Positions 32,343-41,332 of a stretch of DNA of 64,000 bases are shown here, piece after piece. The notes beneath the pieces were generated by a model that was not told the origin of the DNA, ran no database searches, and worked only from the letters and a program-made list of their open reading frames with translations. The DNA lies in assembly GCA_002505345.1 (NCBI GenBank), contig DAUY01000016.1, positions 111,633 through 175,632 of the forward strand, in the 5' to 3' direction. This DNA comes from Methanomassiliicoccaceae archaeon UBA370. GTDB taxonomy: Archaea > Thermoplasmatota > Thermoplasmata > Methanomassiliicoccales > Methanomethylophilaceae. The position numbers and the translations under genes were made by a program. Each line of letters opens with the position of its first letter. Position 1 is the stretch's first letter.

Positions 32343-33543
32343 TACGGTGCCTCCTAAAAAGATCCAGTATCCTTTCTTTTATCGACGGCTTTTCGTCCTC
32401 GGGTTCGTCATCGAACACCAATGTTGCTTCGGTATCGTTTTCAATGCACTCGGCTTGTTCCTCATTCCAGAACCTTTCTTCGGCCTCATTTTCAGTGCAT
32501 TCCGTTTGTTCCCCGTTTCCGAACATTGCTTCGGTATCGTTTTCAGTGCATTCCGTTTGTTCCTCATTCCAGAACCTTTCTTCGGTCTCATTTTCACTAC
32601 ATTCCGTTTGTTCCTCGTTTCCGAACATTGCTTCGGTATTGTTTTCACTGCACTCGGCTTGTTCCCCGTTCCCGAATGTTTCTTCGGTTCCGTTTTCAGT
32701 GCATTCCGTTTGTTCCTCGGTTTCAACCCTTTCTTCGGTTTCATCCCCGGTCAGGTCGATGTCGCACATGATGATGTTCTCAAGGAATGCCAATTCTGGC
32801 TCGGCGAGATCAGGCAGTTCGTCCTCCGGATCGGTGACCCATTCCTCCACTTCTGGCCTGATTTCGCCCGGGATGTAGTCTTCGTCCCATTCCTCCTCGG
32901 CATCGGGTTCCTGCTCCCCGTCCACTTCCGGATCGGGAACGTCCACGAGCTCGATGCCGCGTTCCCTCGCAATGCGGATGCGTTCGTTCTCCCTAGCTTC
33001 CGCCTCTCTGAGGTACTTCAGATACTGTTTGTACTCGTACTCCTCCTCGGCGCTGCGCTTCTCAAGATCGTGGTCCCTGATCCTGCGGATGGATTCGAAA
33101 TTCAGCGGCCTGTCGGCATTCTCGATGGACATCGCCCTGAAGAGCTCCGTATCCATCCCGCGTTCTACCAGGCGTTTTCCGTATTCCTCGGCGGAGGACA
33201 TCATGCCGAACTGCTTCGTCTCCGCCTTGGTGAGCTCGATCTCCTCGATGGCCGAGAGGTCCTGAAGGATGATCTTCAGCCTGCGTACGGCGGTCATCTG
33301 CTCGATGGTCTCCGCATGCGGCACCTCCTGGTTCAGCCAGTACGGCCGGTGGATGAGGATGAACTCCGCAACGTCGAGGTCCAGCTGCTCGTATTCGCTC
33401 CTTGCTTCGGTGTTGAGGAAGTCTATCATCAGATCGGAGATGTACAGGGACGACTTCACGTCCATGTACTTGGGACCGTACTCGGCGATCTCCATGGTGT
33501 TGTCGTCGGGTACCGGGTGCATCATGTTCGCCGATTCACTCAT
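32332..33543 (-). CDS. Acidic protein with six 17-residue repeats
   Basis: A 403-residue, extremely acidic protein. The first 200 residues are helical (TEQMTAVRRLKIILQDL, RSAEEEYEYKQYLKYLREAEA) and the middle is Glu/Asp/Pro-rich. Residues 277-378 are six tandem 17-residue repeats of the form EQTECTENxTEAMFGNx, each with one cysteine. It ends with a basic amphipathic helix IKERILDLFRRHRNGD that could touch membrane or DNA. The ATG at 33543 is preferred over a GTG at 33552 because GAGGGTGA lies at the right distance. It overlaps the next gene by 11 bases. No family recognised; perhaps a tail, scaffold or decoy protein. Confidence 0.7.
   Translation of the reverse strand: MSESANMMHPVPDDNTMEIAEYGPKYMDVKSSLYISDLMIDFLNTEARSEYEQLDLDVAEFILIHRPYWLNQEVPHAETIEQMTAVRRLKIILQDLSAIEEIELTKAETKQFGMMSSAEEYGKRLVERGMDTELFRAMSIENADRPLNFESIRRIRDHDLEKRSAEEEYEYKQYLKYLREAEARENERIRIARERGIELVDVPDPEVDGEQEPDAEEEWDEDYIPGEIRPEVEEWVTDPEDELPDLAEPELAFLENIIMCDIDLTGDETEERVETEEQTECTENGTEETFGNGEQAECSENNTEAMFGNEEQTECSENETEERFWNEEQTECTENDTEAMFGNGEQTECTENEAEERFWNEEQAECIENDTEATLVFDDEPEDEKPSIKERILDLFRRHRNGD
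32410..32715 (-). repeat. Six tandem 51-bp coding repeats
   Basis: Period 51 bp (17 codons), with alternating types ending in MFGN or RFWN, so a 102-bp super-unit is visible. Each unit encodes one cysteine in ECxEN. High similarity of adjacent units suggests copy-number change by slippage or recombination. Confidence 0.85.
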
Positions 33544-34483
33544 TTTCGTCACCCTCTTCGGCCTTCTTCATCTTCTCGATGCGCTTCTTCATCTCCTGAT
33601 CCGTGCGGACATCGCCGAGCAATGCGCGGAACAGATGGCTTCCGGGCTTCAGATCGGCCTGGTGCGAGAGGATCTTCGCCCCCTGCTCCACGCCCTGGGT
33701 GCGGAGCTTGATCTCATTGTCCATGCTCTTCACCAGGATGCCTTCGTAGTTCCTCATGACGTGATCGGCGATCGCCCCGTTGACGTAGTAGTCCGCGGGC
33801 TCGTTGGTCTCCGTCGGCGAGATCGTGTACTTGCGGGATTCTGCCTTGAAATGGAATAGATACTTCGGTTCGCCGGCGTTGTGGCCGCTGCGGACGATGC
33901 CGTGGCGGTTCGCCTTGTATGTTCCGATGCGGACCTTGTCCACGATGATGGGCGTGCTCTGCACCTCCACGACGTCGATGGCCTGGACCCTGATGTGCAG
34001 ATAGTCGCCTGAGAGATCGATCGTCCTGTGTCTCTTCACCATCCCGCGGTTAAGCTCCAGCGGGTTGTGCACGCCGAAAGCCAGTCTCTTCAGGATACCG
34101 CACATGCTCTGGGGCTGGAAGCACTGCCTGCCTTGGTTGTCGTAGTAGATGACCAGCGGTCTGACTGTCTCCCCCTGGCGAATGTCGATGATGTTGTGGA
34201 CCGCGACATATTCCTTGTCGATGCCGGTCCTGCTGTAACCGTAGACGTAGCTCGGAACGAATCCGAGGACTGCGGATACAAGATACACGTTGTCTGCTTT
34301 CCACGGGCAGTCGACGATGCCAGGGGTGATGAACAATGATGCGAGGAACGCGAAGATCAGCCACGTGACCGGGTCCTTCAGAGGAATGATCACATTGACC
34401 AGACCCCTGACCCTGCCCCCCAGCCAGAATCCTGCCAGCGTCACTCCGACGGCCATCGCCGGGAGGATGAGCTCCTCTATCAC
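33536..34483 (-). CDS. Membrane protein with cytoplasmic domain
   Basis: A 315-residue protein. Three hydrophobic segments fill the first 90 residues (LPAMAVGVTLAGFWLGG; PVTWLIFAFLASLFITPGI; VYLVSAVLGFVPSYVYGY), followed by a soluble, mixed beta domain of about 220 residues (TIDLSGDYLHIRVQAIDVVEV and so on) ending in a Lys/Glu helix. The start is a GTG that overlaps the stop of the 62-residue gene; the longer frame upstream is antisense noise. The gene lies between the small membrane protein and the repeat protein. No family recognised; it could be a docking platform for the ATPase. Confidence 0.65.
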   Translation of the reverse strand: MIEELILPAMAVGVTLAGFWLGGRVRGLVNVIIPLKDPVTWLIFAFLASLFITPGIVDCPWKADNVYLVSAVLGFVPSYVYGYSRTGIDKEYVAVHNIIDIRQGETVRPLVIYYDNQGRQCFQPQSMCGILKRLAFGVHNPLELNRGMVKRHRTIDLSGDYLHIRVQAIDVVEVQSTPIIVDKVRIGTYKANRHGIVRSGHNAGEPKYLFHFKAESRKYTISPTETNEPADYYVNGAIADHVMRNYEGILVKSMDNEIKLRTQGVEQGAKILSHQADLKPGSHLFRALLGDVRTDQEMKKRIEKMKKAEEGDENE

Positions 34484-34668
34484 AGGAACGCCCCCAGGAT
34501 CCCGACCATGAGCGTGATCGACGCTTTGATTATCTTGCCGGGCTTGTGAGTCCATGCGGCGAAGGCGAGGTAGGCCACCCCGGCGATGCATATCACCAGG
34601 GACCAGTTCTCGATGATCGTCCACAATTCCCCCAGAACAGACTCCAGGGGCTCGAAATTCAAATCCAT
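34480..34668 (-). CDS. Small single-helix membrane protein
   Basis: A 62-residue protein with an acidic N terminus (DLNFEPLESVLGELWTIIEN), a central hydrophobic helix (WSLVICIAGVAYLAFAAW), a basic turn (THKPGKIIK) and a second hydrophobic end (LMVGILGAFL). GGGGTGATCC precedes the ATG. In size and layout it resembles small virion coat or pilin-like membrane proteins. This is suggestive only. It overlaps the next gene's start by four bases. Confidence 0.6.
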   Translation of the reverse strand: MDLNFEPLESVLGELWTIIENWSLVICIAGVAYLAFAAWTHKPGKIIKASITLMVGILGAFL

Positions 34669-34743
34669 CGGATCACCCCGAAGTCGGACACGTCCGAGAG
34701 GCAGAAGGCCTCAGAAGGCACGGATGCGCTGTTTGCGGACATG

Positions 34744-36585
34744 TCAGAAGTAGCCTCCGATGTATTTGTCCAGGAATTCGGCGATGTATCCCGCGAGGAA
34801 GATCCCCGCGACGATCAGCACGATGCCGATTCCCATTCTGACGATGCTGCCCTGCATGTATCCCGAAACGGCACAGAGGAGCCCGAGGATGCAGAGCACG
34901 GCCATGACCGCAAGCTTCAGCATGTTGCCGTCAGGCGGATCGAGAGGATCGTGGTCCATATCGTTGGCCTTGATGAGAGTGATCTCGTTGACCTTCAGTT
35001 CCATGGAGTTCACGATCTCGCCGCCGTAGGTCATCTCGTAGACGTTCAGCTCTGCGCCGGGATCGAGCTCGATGAGCTTGGCCGACGAAGTGGAGGCCGC
35101 ACGGTCCCATGAAAAGATGGGATCCACGTCGAAATCCCATATCGCCACGATGCACCTCTGCGTCTGGACATTGGTCCCGTTGACCATAGTCTCCCCTCCG
35201 AAGTAGTAGAACGGCGTGTAGATCGCGTTCTCGTAGAGGACGGACCCGTTGGAGTCCTTGATATCACCGCGGACGAAGAACGACATCGAGTCGTCCGACA
35301 TGACGTAGTCCTGCGTCTTCAGCGCTCCGGAGTTGCTCTGATAGTACTCTGAGAGCTGCTCCAGCGCCAGAACTGTCAGGATCTCCTTCTGGGCCACCGT
35401 CAGGTCCACGTTAGCGTAGTTGTCCGGGACCGTGAGCGTCGTCAGATACGTCGAGGCCTTCCCGGCAGCATTGTAGATGTTCCATACCGCCTTGGCGGAC
35501 GAATTGGCGTTGCCCATCGTCTCGAACACGGTCTGAAGCAGATCATCGTATGCCGACAGGGTTTCCGTCAGGTCCACGGTCCTCGTTGCGGCACCGTCGG
35601 GGATGATCGACAGGGAGATCCCGTCGTACTGGTATCCGTCGACGATGACCTTCCCGCCCTCGTATTGGGCGAGCTTCGTGACATCGCCAGACCTGAGGAC
35701 CATGCCGGCGTTCACGTCGGCGGCGGAGAAGCTATATACCGGGAGGATCGACCCGGCGTAGCTCACGCCGGTCTGGAGCCTGTACACCCCGGGTTCGAAC
35801 TTCGGATAATCGTCAAGATCGGTATGTCCGCCGGCGATCATGAATACGTCCCCGGAAGCTGATGTCAGTGTCGCATTATCGGAACCGAATGCCCATATCT
35901 CCCCGCCGGAGATGTAAACCTCGTCGTATCCCGCGACGGATTCCGCCACGGTCAGAACGGTGCATCCCCAGTTCTCGGTGGTCGACAGTGTTCTGGACCC
36001 GTATGTGAACGCCAGGGACATCCTGTCGTCGTAGAGCGTGCTGTTGTTCCATGCGTCCGCCCTGCGGGAAAGCGACGAGTACTGCTCGTTGATCTGCACT
36101 GCGGCGTTGACCAGCATGTAAGAGGAATTCAGGTACGTGCCCGAGACGGAAAGGACGTCAGAGGGCGAATAATTTCCGCCTGCCATCCAAAGCTCCGATG
36201 CCGCGAGCTCGGACTGCCTTATCCAGTGCTCGTTCGTGAGGCTCCAGATCTGGGAGTGGCTCTCCATCTGAGTTTCCGTGAACCCTACGCCGTCCGAGAT
36301 GAGCTGGGCTATCGTTTCCGCTTCATATCCGCGGACCTCTTCGTCCGGCGTGCTTCCGTCGCCTTCTGCCAGGGCCGTACCGACAAGATATCCTGCGGTG
36401 AAGCTGACACCGGCCACTGCGCCGATGATGACCGCGGCCGTTCCCGTAGAGACGAGGATGAGACCGGCGGTGGTGAGTATGAATCCGTCGGAGTCGTCGC
36501 TCTCTTCGACGGCTATTCCGACGGCGAAGGATGCCGAGAGGATGATCGCGACCGTCATCACGGCCGCGAGCCTGTTGCTCTTCAT
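34744..36585 (-). CDS. Large exported protein with C-terminal membrane helices
   Basis: A 613-residue protein. An N-terminal signal (AVMTVAIILSASFAVGIAV) is followed by another hydrophobic stretch (residues 38-70, Ile/Val/Gly/Ala-rich), then a large outside domain of about 450 residues without recognised motif, rich in Ser/Tyr/Asp. The last 75 residues hold two membrane helices (LKLAVMAVLCILGLLCAVSGY; MGIGIVLIVAGIFLAGYIAEF). The topology suggests an envelope-spanning component of a secretion or virion complex. It follows the InlB-repeat gene with a 4-base ATGA overlap. Confidence 0.7.
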   Translation of the reverse strand: MKSNRLAAVMTVAIILSASFAVGIAVEESDDSDGFILTTAGLILVSTGTAAVIIGAVAGVSFTAGYLVGTALAEGDGSTPDEEVRGYEAETIAQLISDGVGFTETQMESHSQIWSLTNEHWIRQSELAASELWMAGGNYSPSDVLSVSGTYLNSSYMLVNAAVQINEQYSSLSRRADAWNNSTLYDDRMSLAFTYGSRTLSTTENWGCTVLTVAESVAGYDEVYISGGEIWAFGSDNATLTSASGDVFMIAGGHTDLDDYPKFEPGVYRLQTGVSYAGSILPVYSFSAADVNAGMVLRSGDVTKLAQYEGGKVIVDGYQYDGISLSIIPDGAATRTVDLTETLSAYDDLLQTVFETMGNANSSAKAVWNIYNAAGKASTYLTTLTVPDNYANVDLTVAQKEILTVLALEQLSEYYQSNSGALKTQDYVMSDDSMSFFVRGDIKDSNGSVLYENAIYTPFYYFGGETMVNGTNVQTQRCIVAIWDFDVDPIFSWDRAASTSSAKLIELDPGAELNVYEMTYGGEIVNSMELKVNEITLIKANDMDHDPLDPPDGNMLKLAVMAVLCILGLLCAVSGYMQGSIVRMGIGIVLIVAGIFLAGYIAEFLDKYIGGYF

Positions 36586-38540
36586 ATGAACCTCCCGGCA
36601 GCGAATACCAGGGCCAGCACGGCAACCGCTATCAAGAAATAGAAGAGGTACTGTGATCCGTCGTCCTTCTTGTCATCTTTGCCATCGTTGCCATTATCGT
36701 TATCGCAGTTGCCGCTGTTATCGCCGCCCGAAGAGCTCCCGGTGCCCATCTGCACCTGGATGGCGGATTCTCCCTGGACAATGCTTCCGTTGATGGATTT
36801 CACGACGATCTTCGCCATGATGTCGTTGGAATACGTGTGCGCGAAGACCGAGTCGTAACCCAATGAATCGGATCCGTCCCCCCAATCGATGACCGTGCCG
36901 TAGGCGGTCCATCCGCCGACGATAGTTATCGTGACGGTCATCTGGCTGCGTTCGGTGGTGAAATGCTGCGACCACTGGGCCTGGAGCGTCATGCTGTATT
37001 CAGCAGCGTTCCCGAAATCCCACTGGCTCCCGCCGACCTGTTTCCAGCCGGTGAAGACGAAGGCATTCCTGGAAGGATCCGAGGGCTTCGTCACCCTGCT
37101 TCCTCTTTCCAGCGTCTGCGATTCCAGGGAACCGTAGCCTCCGTTGAGATCGAATGATATTATTATTTCCGAAGTGCTCTCGCTCCAGACGGCGAAGTAT
37201 GTCACGCTTCCGGTCACCGCAGCGGCGGAACCGCAGCTTATCGGCGTACCGTCGGCGGAGCCTCTGCTCCATCCGGAGAGCTCCATGCCGGACTTTGAGA
37301 ATCCGTAAGCAGGGAGAACGATACTCTTGCCGGTATCGACGATCTGCGAGAGCGTTCCGTAGCCGCCGTTGCTGTTGAATGTGACCGTCGATACCGTTGC
37401 CGAATCGGGGATCCAGTAGGCTTTGAACGTCACCGGGCCGGACACGGTGTACATGTAGCCCGGAGCGTAGATCTGCGATGATGCAGATCCGAGATACCAC
37501 CCGGCGAGTCTGTAACCGGACATCTCGAAACCGTCCGACGGCAGTGTTATGACACCGTCGGTCTGCGCTATGTATGCTGTGTAATCGGTGCTCACGCCGC
37601 CGTTGGCGTCCAGGATCACGATGTTCGGATCGGCGACCCAATGGGCCTTGGCAGTGATGTCGGATCTGATCGTGTACACGGATCCGAGCGGGAATGTGGC
37701 TTCCGTTCCGTCGACGGAGATCCTCCATCCGACGAGGGAGTATCCGTTCCTTGTCATCCCGTCGGAGGGAAGAACGATGCCGTTGGCGTACTGCGACTCG
37801 ATCGCCGAGATGTTCCCCGAACCGCCGTTCGTATCGAATGTGAGGGAGAATGTCTCGCCCTGGTGTTCCGGAAGCACGGCAACTACCCAGGAAATGTAAT
37901 AGTTCTCTTCGAATCCGGCGGGCCCGTCGATGTTCAGATGGATGTTCACCGGGTATATCCCCGGAACATAGCAGGTGCCGGCGAAGGAAACGATGTATCT
38001 GTTGGAAACGGAGATCGTCATCCAGTCCGGGACGCTGTCCCTAACCACGGTGCATTCGTAGAGCGAGTCCGAGGCATAGTACATGAATCTGACCGCGAAC
38101 TGCATCCAGACCTGATTGTTCTCGGTGTCGCTGTAATCTCTGTACGGGGTGTAACCGTAAGCGACGCCTTCGATGACGGATGAAGGCGCCTTGGAATCGA
38201 AGTTGCTCGGATCGGCCGTCCATTCCGCGTAGAGCCTGACATCGCCGGTGACTGTGTATCCGGATCCGGCGTTGATGTGCGTGCCCGTAGCAGAGCCGAT
38301 GCGCCACCCGGAAAGATAGTGACCGCTCTTGGCGAATCCCGATGCCGGAAGATCTATCCTGTTGCCTTCCAGCACTTTCTGTGCCGGTACGGATCCTGTG
38401 CCGCCGTTGCTGTCGAATGTGATTGTCGATGTGGCGTCGTATTCGCTTGCCGCATCGGATCCGTCGGCCATTGCCAATGCGGTCCCGACAGTGAGCAGCA
38501 GGAACGAGGCCAGCGCTATGCGTATGATGGTCTTATTCAA
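36582..38540 (-). CDS. InlB (Listeria-Bacteroides) repeat surface protein with membrane anchor
   Basis: A 652-residue protein with a signal peptide (IALASFLLLTVGTALAMA). It has at least five Listeria-Bacteroides (Flg_new) repeats, recognisable by FDSNGGTGSVP ... GFAKSGHYLSGWRIGS ... VRLYAEW and later copies (FDTNGGSGNIS, FNSNGGYGTLS, FDLNGGYGSLE). A PKD-like piece follows (TVIDWGDGSDSLGYDSVFAHTY). The C terminus has a Gly/Asn/Asp/Lys-rich linker and one helix (LFYFLIAVAVLALVFAAG). This is a surface adhesin layout; on a mobile element it may be a spike or attachment protein. It overlaps both neighbours by 4-8 bases. Confidence 0.8.
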   Translation of the reverse strand: MNKTIIRIALASFLLLTVGTALAMADGSDAASEYDATSTITFDSNGGTGSVPAQKVLEGNRIDLPASGFAKSGHYLSGWRIGSATGTHINAGSGYTVTGDVRLYAEWTADPSNFDSKAPSSVIEGVAYGYTPYRDYSDTENNQVWMQFAVRFMYYASDSLYECTVVRDSVPDWMTISVSNRYIVSFAGTCYVPGIYPVNIHLNIDGPAGFEENYYISWVVAVLPEHQGETFSLTFDTNGGSGNISAIESQYANGIVLPSDGMTRNGYSLVGWRISVDGTEATFPLGSVYTIRSDITAKAHWVADPNIVILDANGGVSTDYTAYIAQTDGVITLPSDGFEMSGYRLAGWYLGSASSQIYAPGYMYTVSGPVTFKAYWIPDSATVSTVTFNSNGGYGTLSQIVDTGKSIVLPAYGFSKSGMELSGWSRGSADGTPISCGSAAAVTGSVTYFAVWSESTSEIIISFDLNGGYGSLESQTLERGSRVTKPSDPSRNAFVFTGWKQVGGSQWDFGNAAEYSMTLQAQWSQHFTTERSQMTVTITIVGGWTAYGTVIDWGDGSDSLGYDSVFAHTYSNDIMAKIVVKSINGSIVQGESAIQVQMGTGSSSGGDNSGNCDNDNGNDGKDDKKDDGSQYLFYFLIAVAVLALVFAAGRFI

Positions 38541-39303
38541 TTATGATCACCCCGTCCGAAGGTGTACTGATGAAAGTGAGCGGATTGACCGCTGTGATAG
38601 TGAATATCTGAATGCCATCGGCGTAACCGGTCCTGCTGGCCGTCACTGTGACGGTGTACTCGCCGATCTCGCCGGGCGTGCCTGCGATGATCCCTTCCGA
38701 AAAGGAGAGCCAATCGGCACCGGATACGGAGATCGTGATGCCGGACCCCGTGGTCGCGGGAGCGTAGGTCCATTCCTCGCCCACAATAACGCCAGTGTCC
38801 GGTTCCGAAGTTATCTCCGCCGAGGCTATGACCGAGATCGTGGAGCGTATGTCTGCCGCCGGGACCGTTGCGCCCGAGGTCCAGTAGAAAATGACCATCA
38901 TATCATGGTCTGCGCCCGAAGTGATAGTGCACGAAGCTTCTCCGACGACGGAGGCTCCGTTGTCATCCAGCGGTGAGACGTAATAATTCTCCAGGAAGTA
39001 GTCGGTGAGCAGATTCGCAGAGTTCAGCGTTCCGACGCGGAAACGTGTGTCTGCGGCGATCGATACGCTGTACGTCGTATCGGATTCGATCGTAAGGACG
39101 GCCATCCAGTTGGAGCCGGTTGATTTTATCCCGCCGAGCTGACCGGTGGAGCGTATGTACCCCCTGACGTCGGTGACGGAATCGTCGAAGAGCTCGTCGG
39201 CCTCTGCATCGCTGAGATCTGCCATGATCGTCGTGCCGAAAGCTGCCGCTAATGTCAAAGAAAGAATGAGAAGGAGTTTGAGGTGTCCGGCCTCAGAGTG
39301 CAT
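38533..39303 (-). CDS. Exported Ig-like protein ending in the STPSDGVI motif
   Basis: A 256-residue protein with a signal peptide (LLLILSLTLAAAFGTTIMA) and a beta-rich ectodomain; the last 90 residues are an Ig-like (He_PIG-type) unit with TYAPATTGSGITISVSGADWL and GTPGEIGEYTVTVTAS. It has no membrane anchor. It ends with FISTPSDGVIIIE, a C terminus it shares in form with the proteins at 39293 and 41333. It overlaps its neighbours by 8-11 bases. Possibly a structural subunit that assembles with the anchored InlB protein encoded next to it. Confidence 0.7.
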   Translation of the reverse strand: MHSEAGHLKLLLILSLTLAAAFGTTIMADLSDAEADELFDDSVTDVRGYIRSTGQLGGIKSTGSNWMAVLTIESDTTYSVSIAADTRFRVGTLNSANLLTDYFLENYYVSPLDDNGASVVGEASCTITSGADHDMMVIFYWTSGATVPAADIRSTISVIASAEITSEPDTGVIVGEEWTYAPATTGSGITISVSGADWLSFSEGIIAGTPGEIGEYTVTVTASRTGYADGIQIFTITAVNPLTFISTPSDGVIIIE

Positions 39304-40369
39304 ACGCGATGACTCCGTTGCTGGGCACGGATGTGAACGTCAGCTTCGCGACCACGGTGACGGTGAACGTGTCCGTGGATCCTCCGGCGGTGACGGTCAC
39401 GTTGTACGTTCCCGATGCCGACGGTGCCGTTCCGACGATCGAGGTTCCCGAGACGGAAAGCCAGGACACTCCGGAGACGGAGAGGTCGCTGCCGGACGTC
39501 ACGTTCGAGATGTTGATCGACTGGCCTGCGTACACAGTTATGTCATTGACGCTGAGCGGCACGGCATAAGTGAACACGTTGGTCAGGATGAACGACGAAC
39601 CGCCGCCGTAGCCGGGTCCCTCTTCGAGTACCTTCAATCCGACCGCATACGTTCCGTAGGATGTCGGGTTGAACTTGTACGACAGGGTGCCGTTGCTGTA
39701 CGCCACATTGGTGAACATCGCGGTGCTGGTGGAGTACGAAACGCTGTTGAAGTCGAGGATCACAGGCGTGATGGTCACCGCACCCTCAAGCTCGTAGTCT
39801 TCGAAGATCCACGAATTGCCGGACACACTGATATTGTCGAAGTTGCTGACCGTCGTGTAGTAACTGAACTGATCGTTGATCACCTGGAAGTATGAGGTAT
39901 ACACCTGGTATGTGTTGAACACAGACGAGCTGGCTTTGAGACTCACATTCACGGAACCGTTGATCTGCGAACCTGCCGATGCGCTGGGGTTCCCGGTCAC
40001 GTTGAGATTGACGGCGACGTAGTTCCCGTTGACGGTGTTGGTATAGTTCCCGACACCGTTGAGGTAGAAGTTCATCGCATAGTATCCCGGGATCAGCGGA
40101 GTGCCGACAAGATCGCCGCCCGAATTGACGCTCATGCCCTGCGGCACTTTCATGGCCATGGAATAGCCGGTGTTGCTGGGCAGGGCGTAGTTGCTGGGGA
40201 TGTTCGTGTCGAAGCTGTAGTACGTTCCCACGGTGGCACTCAGATTGTACGTTGCCGAAGGTGCCGCATCGGAATCATCCGAAAGGGGGATGACGGCGAA
40301 CATCGCTGCCGCCATGAGCATGACGGCGAATATCGCCGTCATTTTGGACGTCCTGTTCAGAACGGCCAC
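39293..40369 (-). CDS. Exported Ig-like protein ending in SVPSNGVIAYAL
   Basis: A 358-residue protein with a signal peptide (MTAIFAVMLMAAAMFAVIPL, then DDSDA). It is a beta-sandwich-like protein rich in Asn/Ser/Tyr, starting with YNLSATVGTYYSFDTNIPSN and ending with an Ig-like domain (NDITVYAGQSINISNVTSG, GTAPSASGTYNVTVTAGG) and the C-terminal motif SVPSNGVIAYAL. There is no membrane anchor. It overlaps the next gene by 11 bases and the PKD gene by 13. Likely a secreted or particle-surface subunit. Confidence 0.7.
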   Translation of the reverse strand: MAVLNRTSKMTAIFAVMLMAAAMFAVIPLSDDSDAAPSATYNLSATVGTYYSFDTNIPSNYALPSNTGYSMAMKVPQGMSVNSGGDLVGTPLIPGYYAMNFYLNGVGNYTNTVNGNYVAVNLNVTGNPSASAGSQINGSVNVSLKASSSVFNTYQVYTSYFQVINDQFSYYTTVSNFDNISVSGNSWIFEDYELEGAVTITPVILDFNSVSYSTSTAMFTNVAYSNGTLSYKFNPTSYGTYAVGLKVLEEGPGYGGGSSFILTNVFTYAVPLSVNDITVYAGQSINISNVTSGSDLSVSGVSWLSVSGTSIVGTAPSASGTYNVTVTAGGSTDTFTVTVVAKLTFTSVPSNGVIAYAL

Positions 40370-41322
40370 TCGATCACCCCGAAGTACACGGCCAAAGCGA
40401 ATCCGATGAGGATAATTCCCGCAATCGAGAATCCATACCTGAAGAAGTACGCTCCGCCGGTCGTCACAAGGATACCGGCTACTGCGATCGCGATCAGGGA
40501 TATCGTTTCCGTATCCAGATCGCCGAGATCGGATCCGTCTTTTTTGTCATCGCCGGAATCTCCGCCGCTGCCGTTCGCCGTCAGCTTGGCGTAGAGGCTC
40601 ATGTTGCCGGTGACCGCCGAGCTGAAGTCGTAGGCCGTGGTGCATGCCGCATCGGTGTACCATCCGCCGAAGGTATGGTTCTCGACCACGGGATCTGCGG
40701 GTGCGGTGACCGTTCCTCCGGCCGCGACCGTCTTGTAGGTGTTGCTCTCGCCGACCACGAAGGTCACTACGTATCCGCTTCCGGATGCGACGGTCCACTT
40801 TGCGTAGTAGGTTGCCGAGGAGGTGATCTTCTCGCTCCACTCGACCGGCATGGTGAGCCCGCTGTCCTTGTACCATCCGCCGAACGTGTATCCGTCCTTG
40901 GAGGGTGCTTCGGGAGCCGCTGCCGCAACATCGTAAGCGGTCTGCTGGATGCTTCCGACCGCGGATCCGCCGTCGGTGCTGAAGGTGATCACGGGGAATC
41001 CCATGATCTGGACCTTGTACACTGCGACAGAGGAGCCGAGCGGGTTGGTCGCCGTCTGCGTCACGTAGTACGTTCCCTTCGCGGAGAATGTGTGCGTCAC
41101 GTTCCAATCGGCGGATGTCTCGCTGCCGTCGCCGAAATCCCAGAGGATCGACTCGGTCTCTTCGCCGTCGAATCCGAAGAATACGGTGTACGAGTAGAAT
41201 TGGCCCAAGTCCTGGTCGTAGGCCGTATCCGCTGCGGATACGGGGGCCAGGGAAAGGGCCAGCGCCACCGCCAGCAATGCGAATGCCGATGCGGCGCTGA
41301 TTAGCCTGTTCGCGTGTTCCAT
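40357..41322 (-). CDS. PKD/InlB-repeat surface protein with two C-terminal membrane helices
   Basis: A 321-residue protein: signal peptide (FALLAVALALSLAPVSAA), one PKD domain (LWDFGDGSETSADWNVTHTF near residues 63-82), two Listeria-Bacteroides repeats (FSTDGGSAVGS ... YTFGGWYKDSG ... YYAKW; VVGESNTYK ... HTFGGWYTDAA), a Gly/Asp/Lys linker and two helices (ISLIAIAVAGILVTTGGAYFF; GIILIGFALAVYFG). It is anchored with its ectodomain outside. It lies between two anchor-less Ig-like genes, a pairing also seen at 36582/38533. Confidence 0.78.
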   Translation of the reverse strand: MEHANRLISAASAFALLAVALALSLAPVSAADTAYDQDLGQFYSYTVFFGFDGEETESILWDFGDGSETSADWNVTHTFSAKGTYYVTQTATNPLGSSVAVYKVQIMGFPVITFSTDGGSAVGSIQQTAYDVAAAAPEAPSKDGYTFGGWYKDSGLTMPVEWSEKITSSATYYAKWTVASGSGYVVTFVVGESNTYKTVAAGGTVTAPADPVVENHTFGGWYTDAACTTAYDFSSAVTGNMSLYAKLTANGSGGDSGDDKKDGSDLGDLDTETISLIAIAVAGILVTTGGAYFFRYGFSIAGIILIGFALAVYFGVIEWPF

Positions 41323-41332
41323 CTCGTCACCT

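Noticed and set aside
32275..33711. Plus-strand open frame of 478 codons, Phe/Leu-rich, opposite the acidic repeat gene
   Set aside because: It is the antisense image of the GAA/GAG-rich repeat gene, whose minus-strand frame has overlapping neighbours and ribosome sites; no promoter or ribosome site supports the plus frame.
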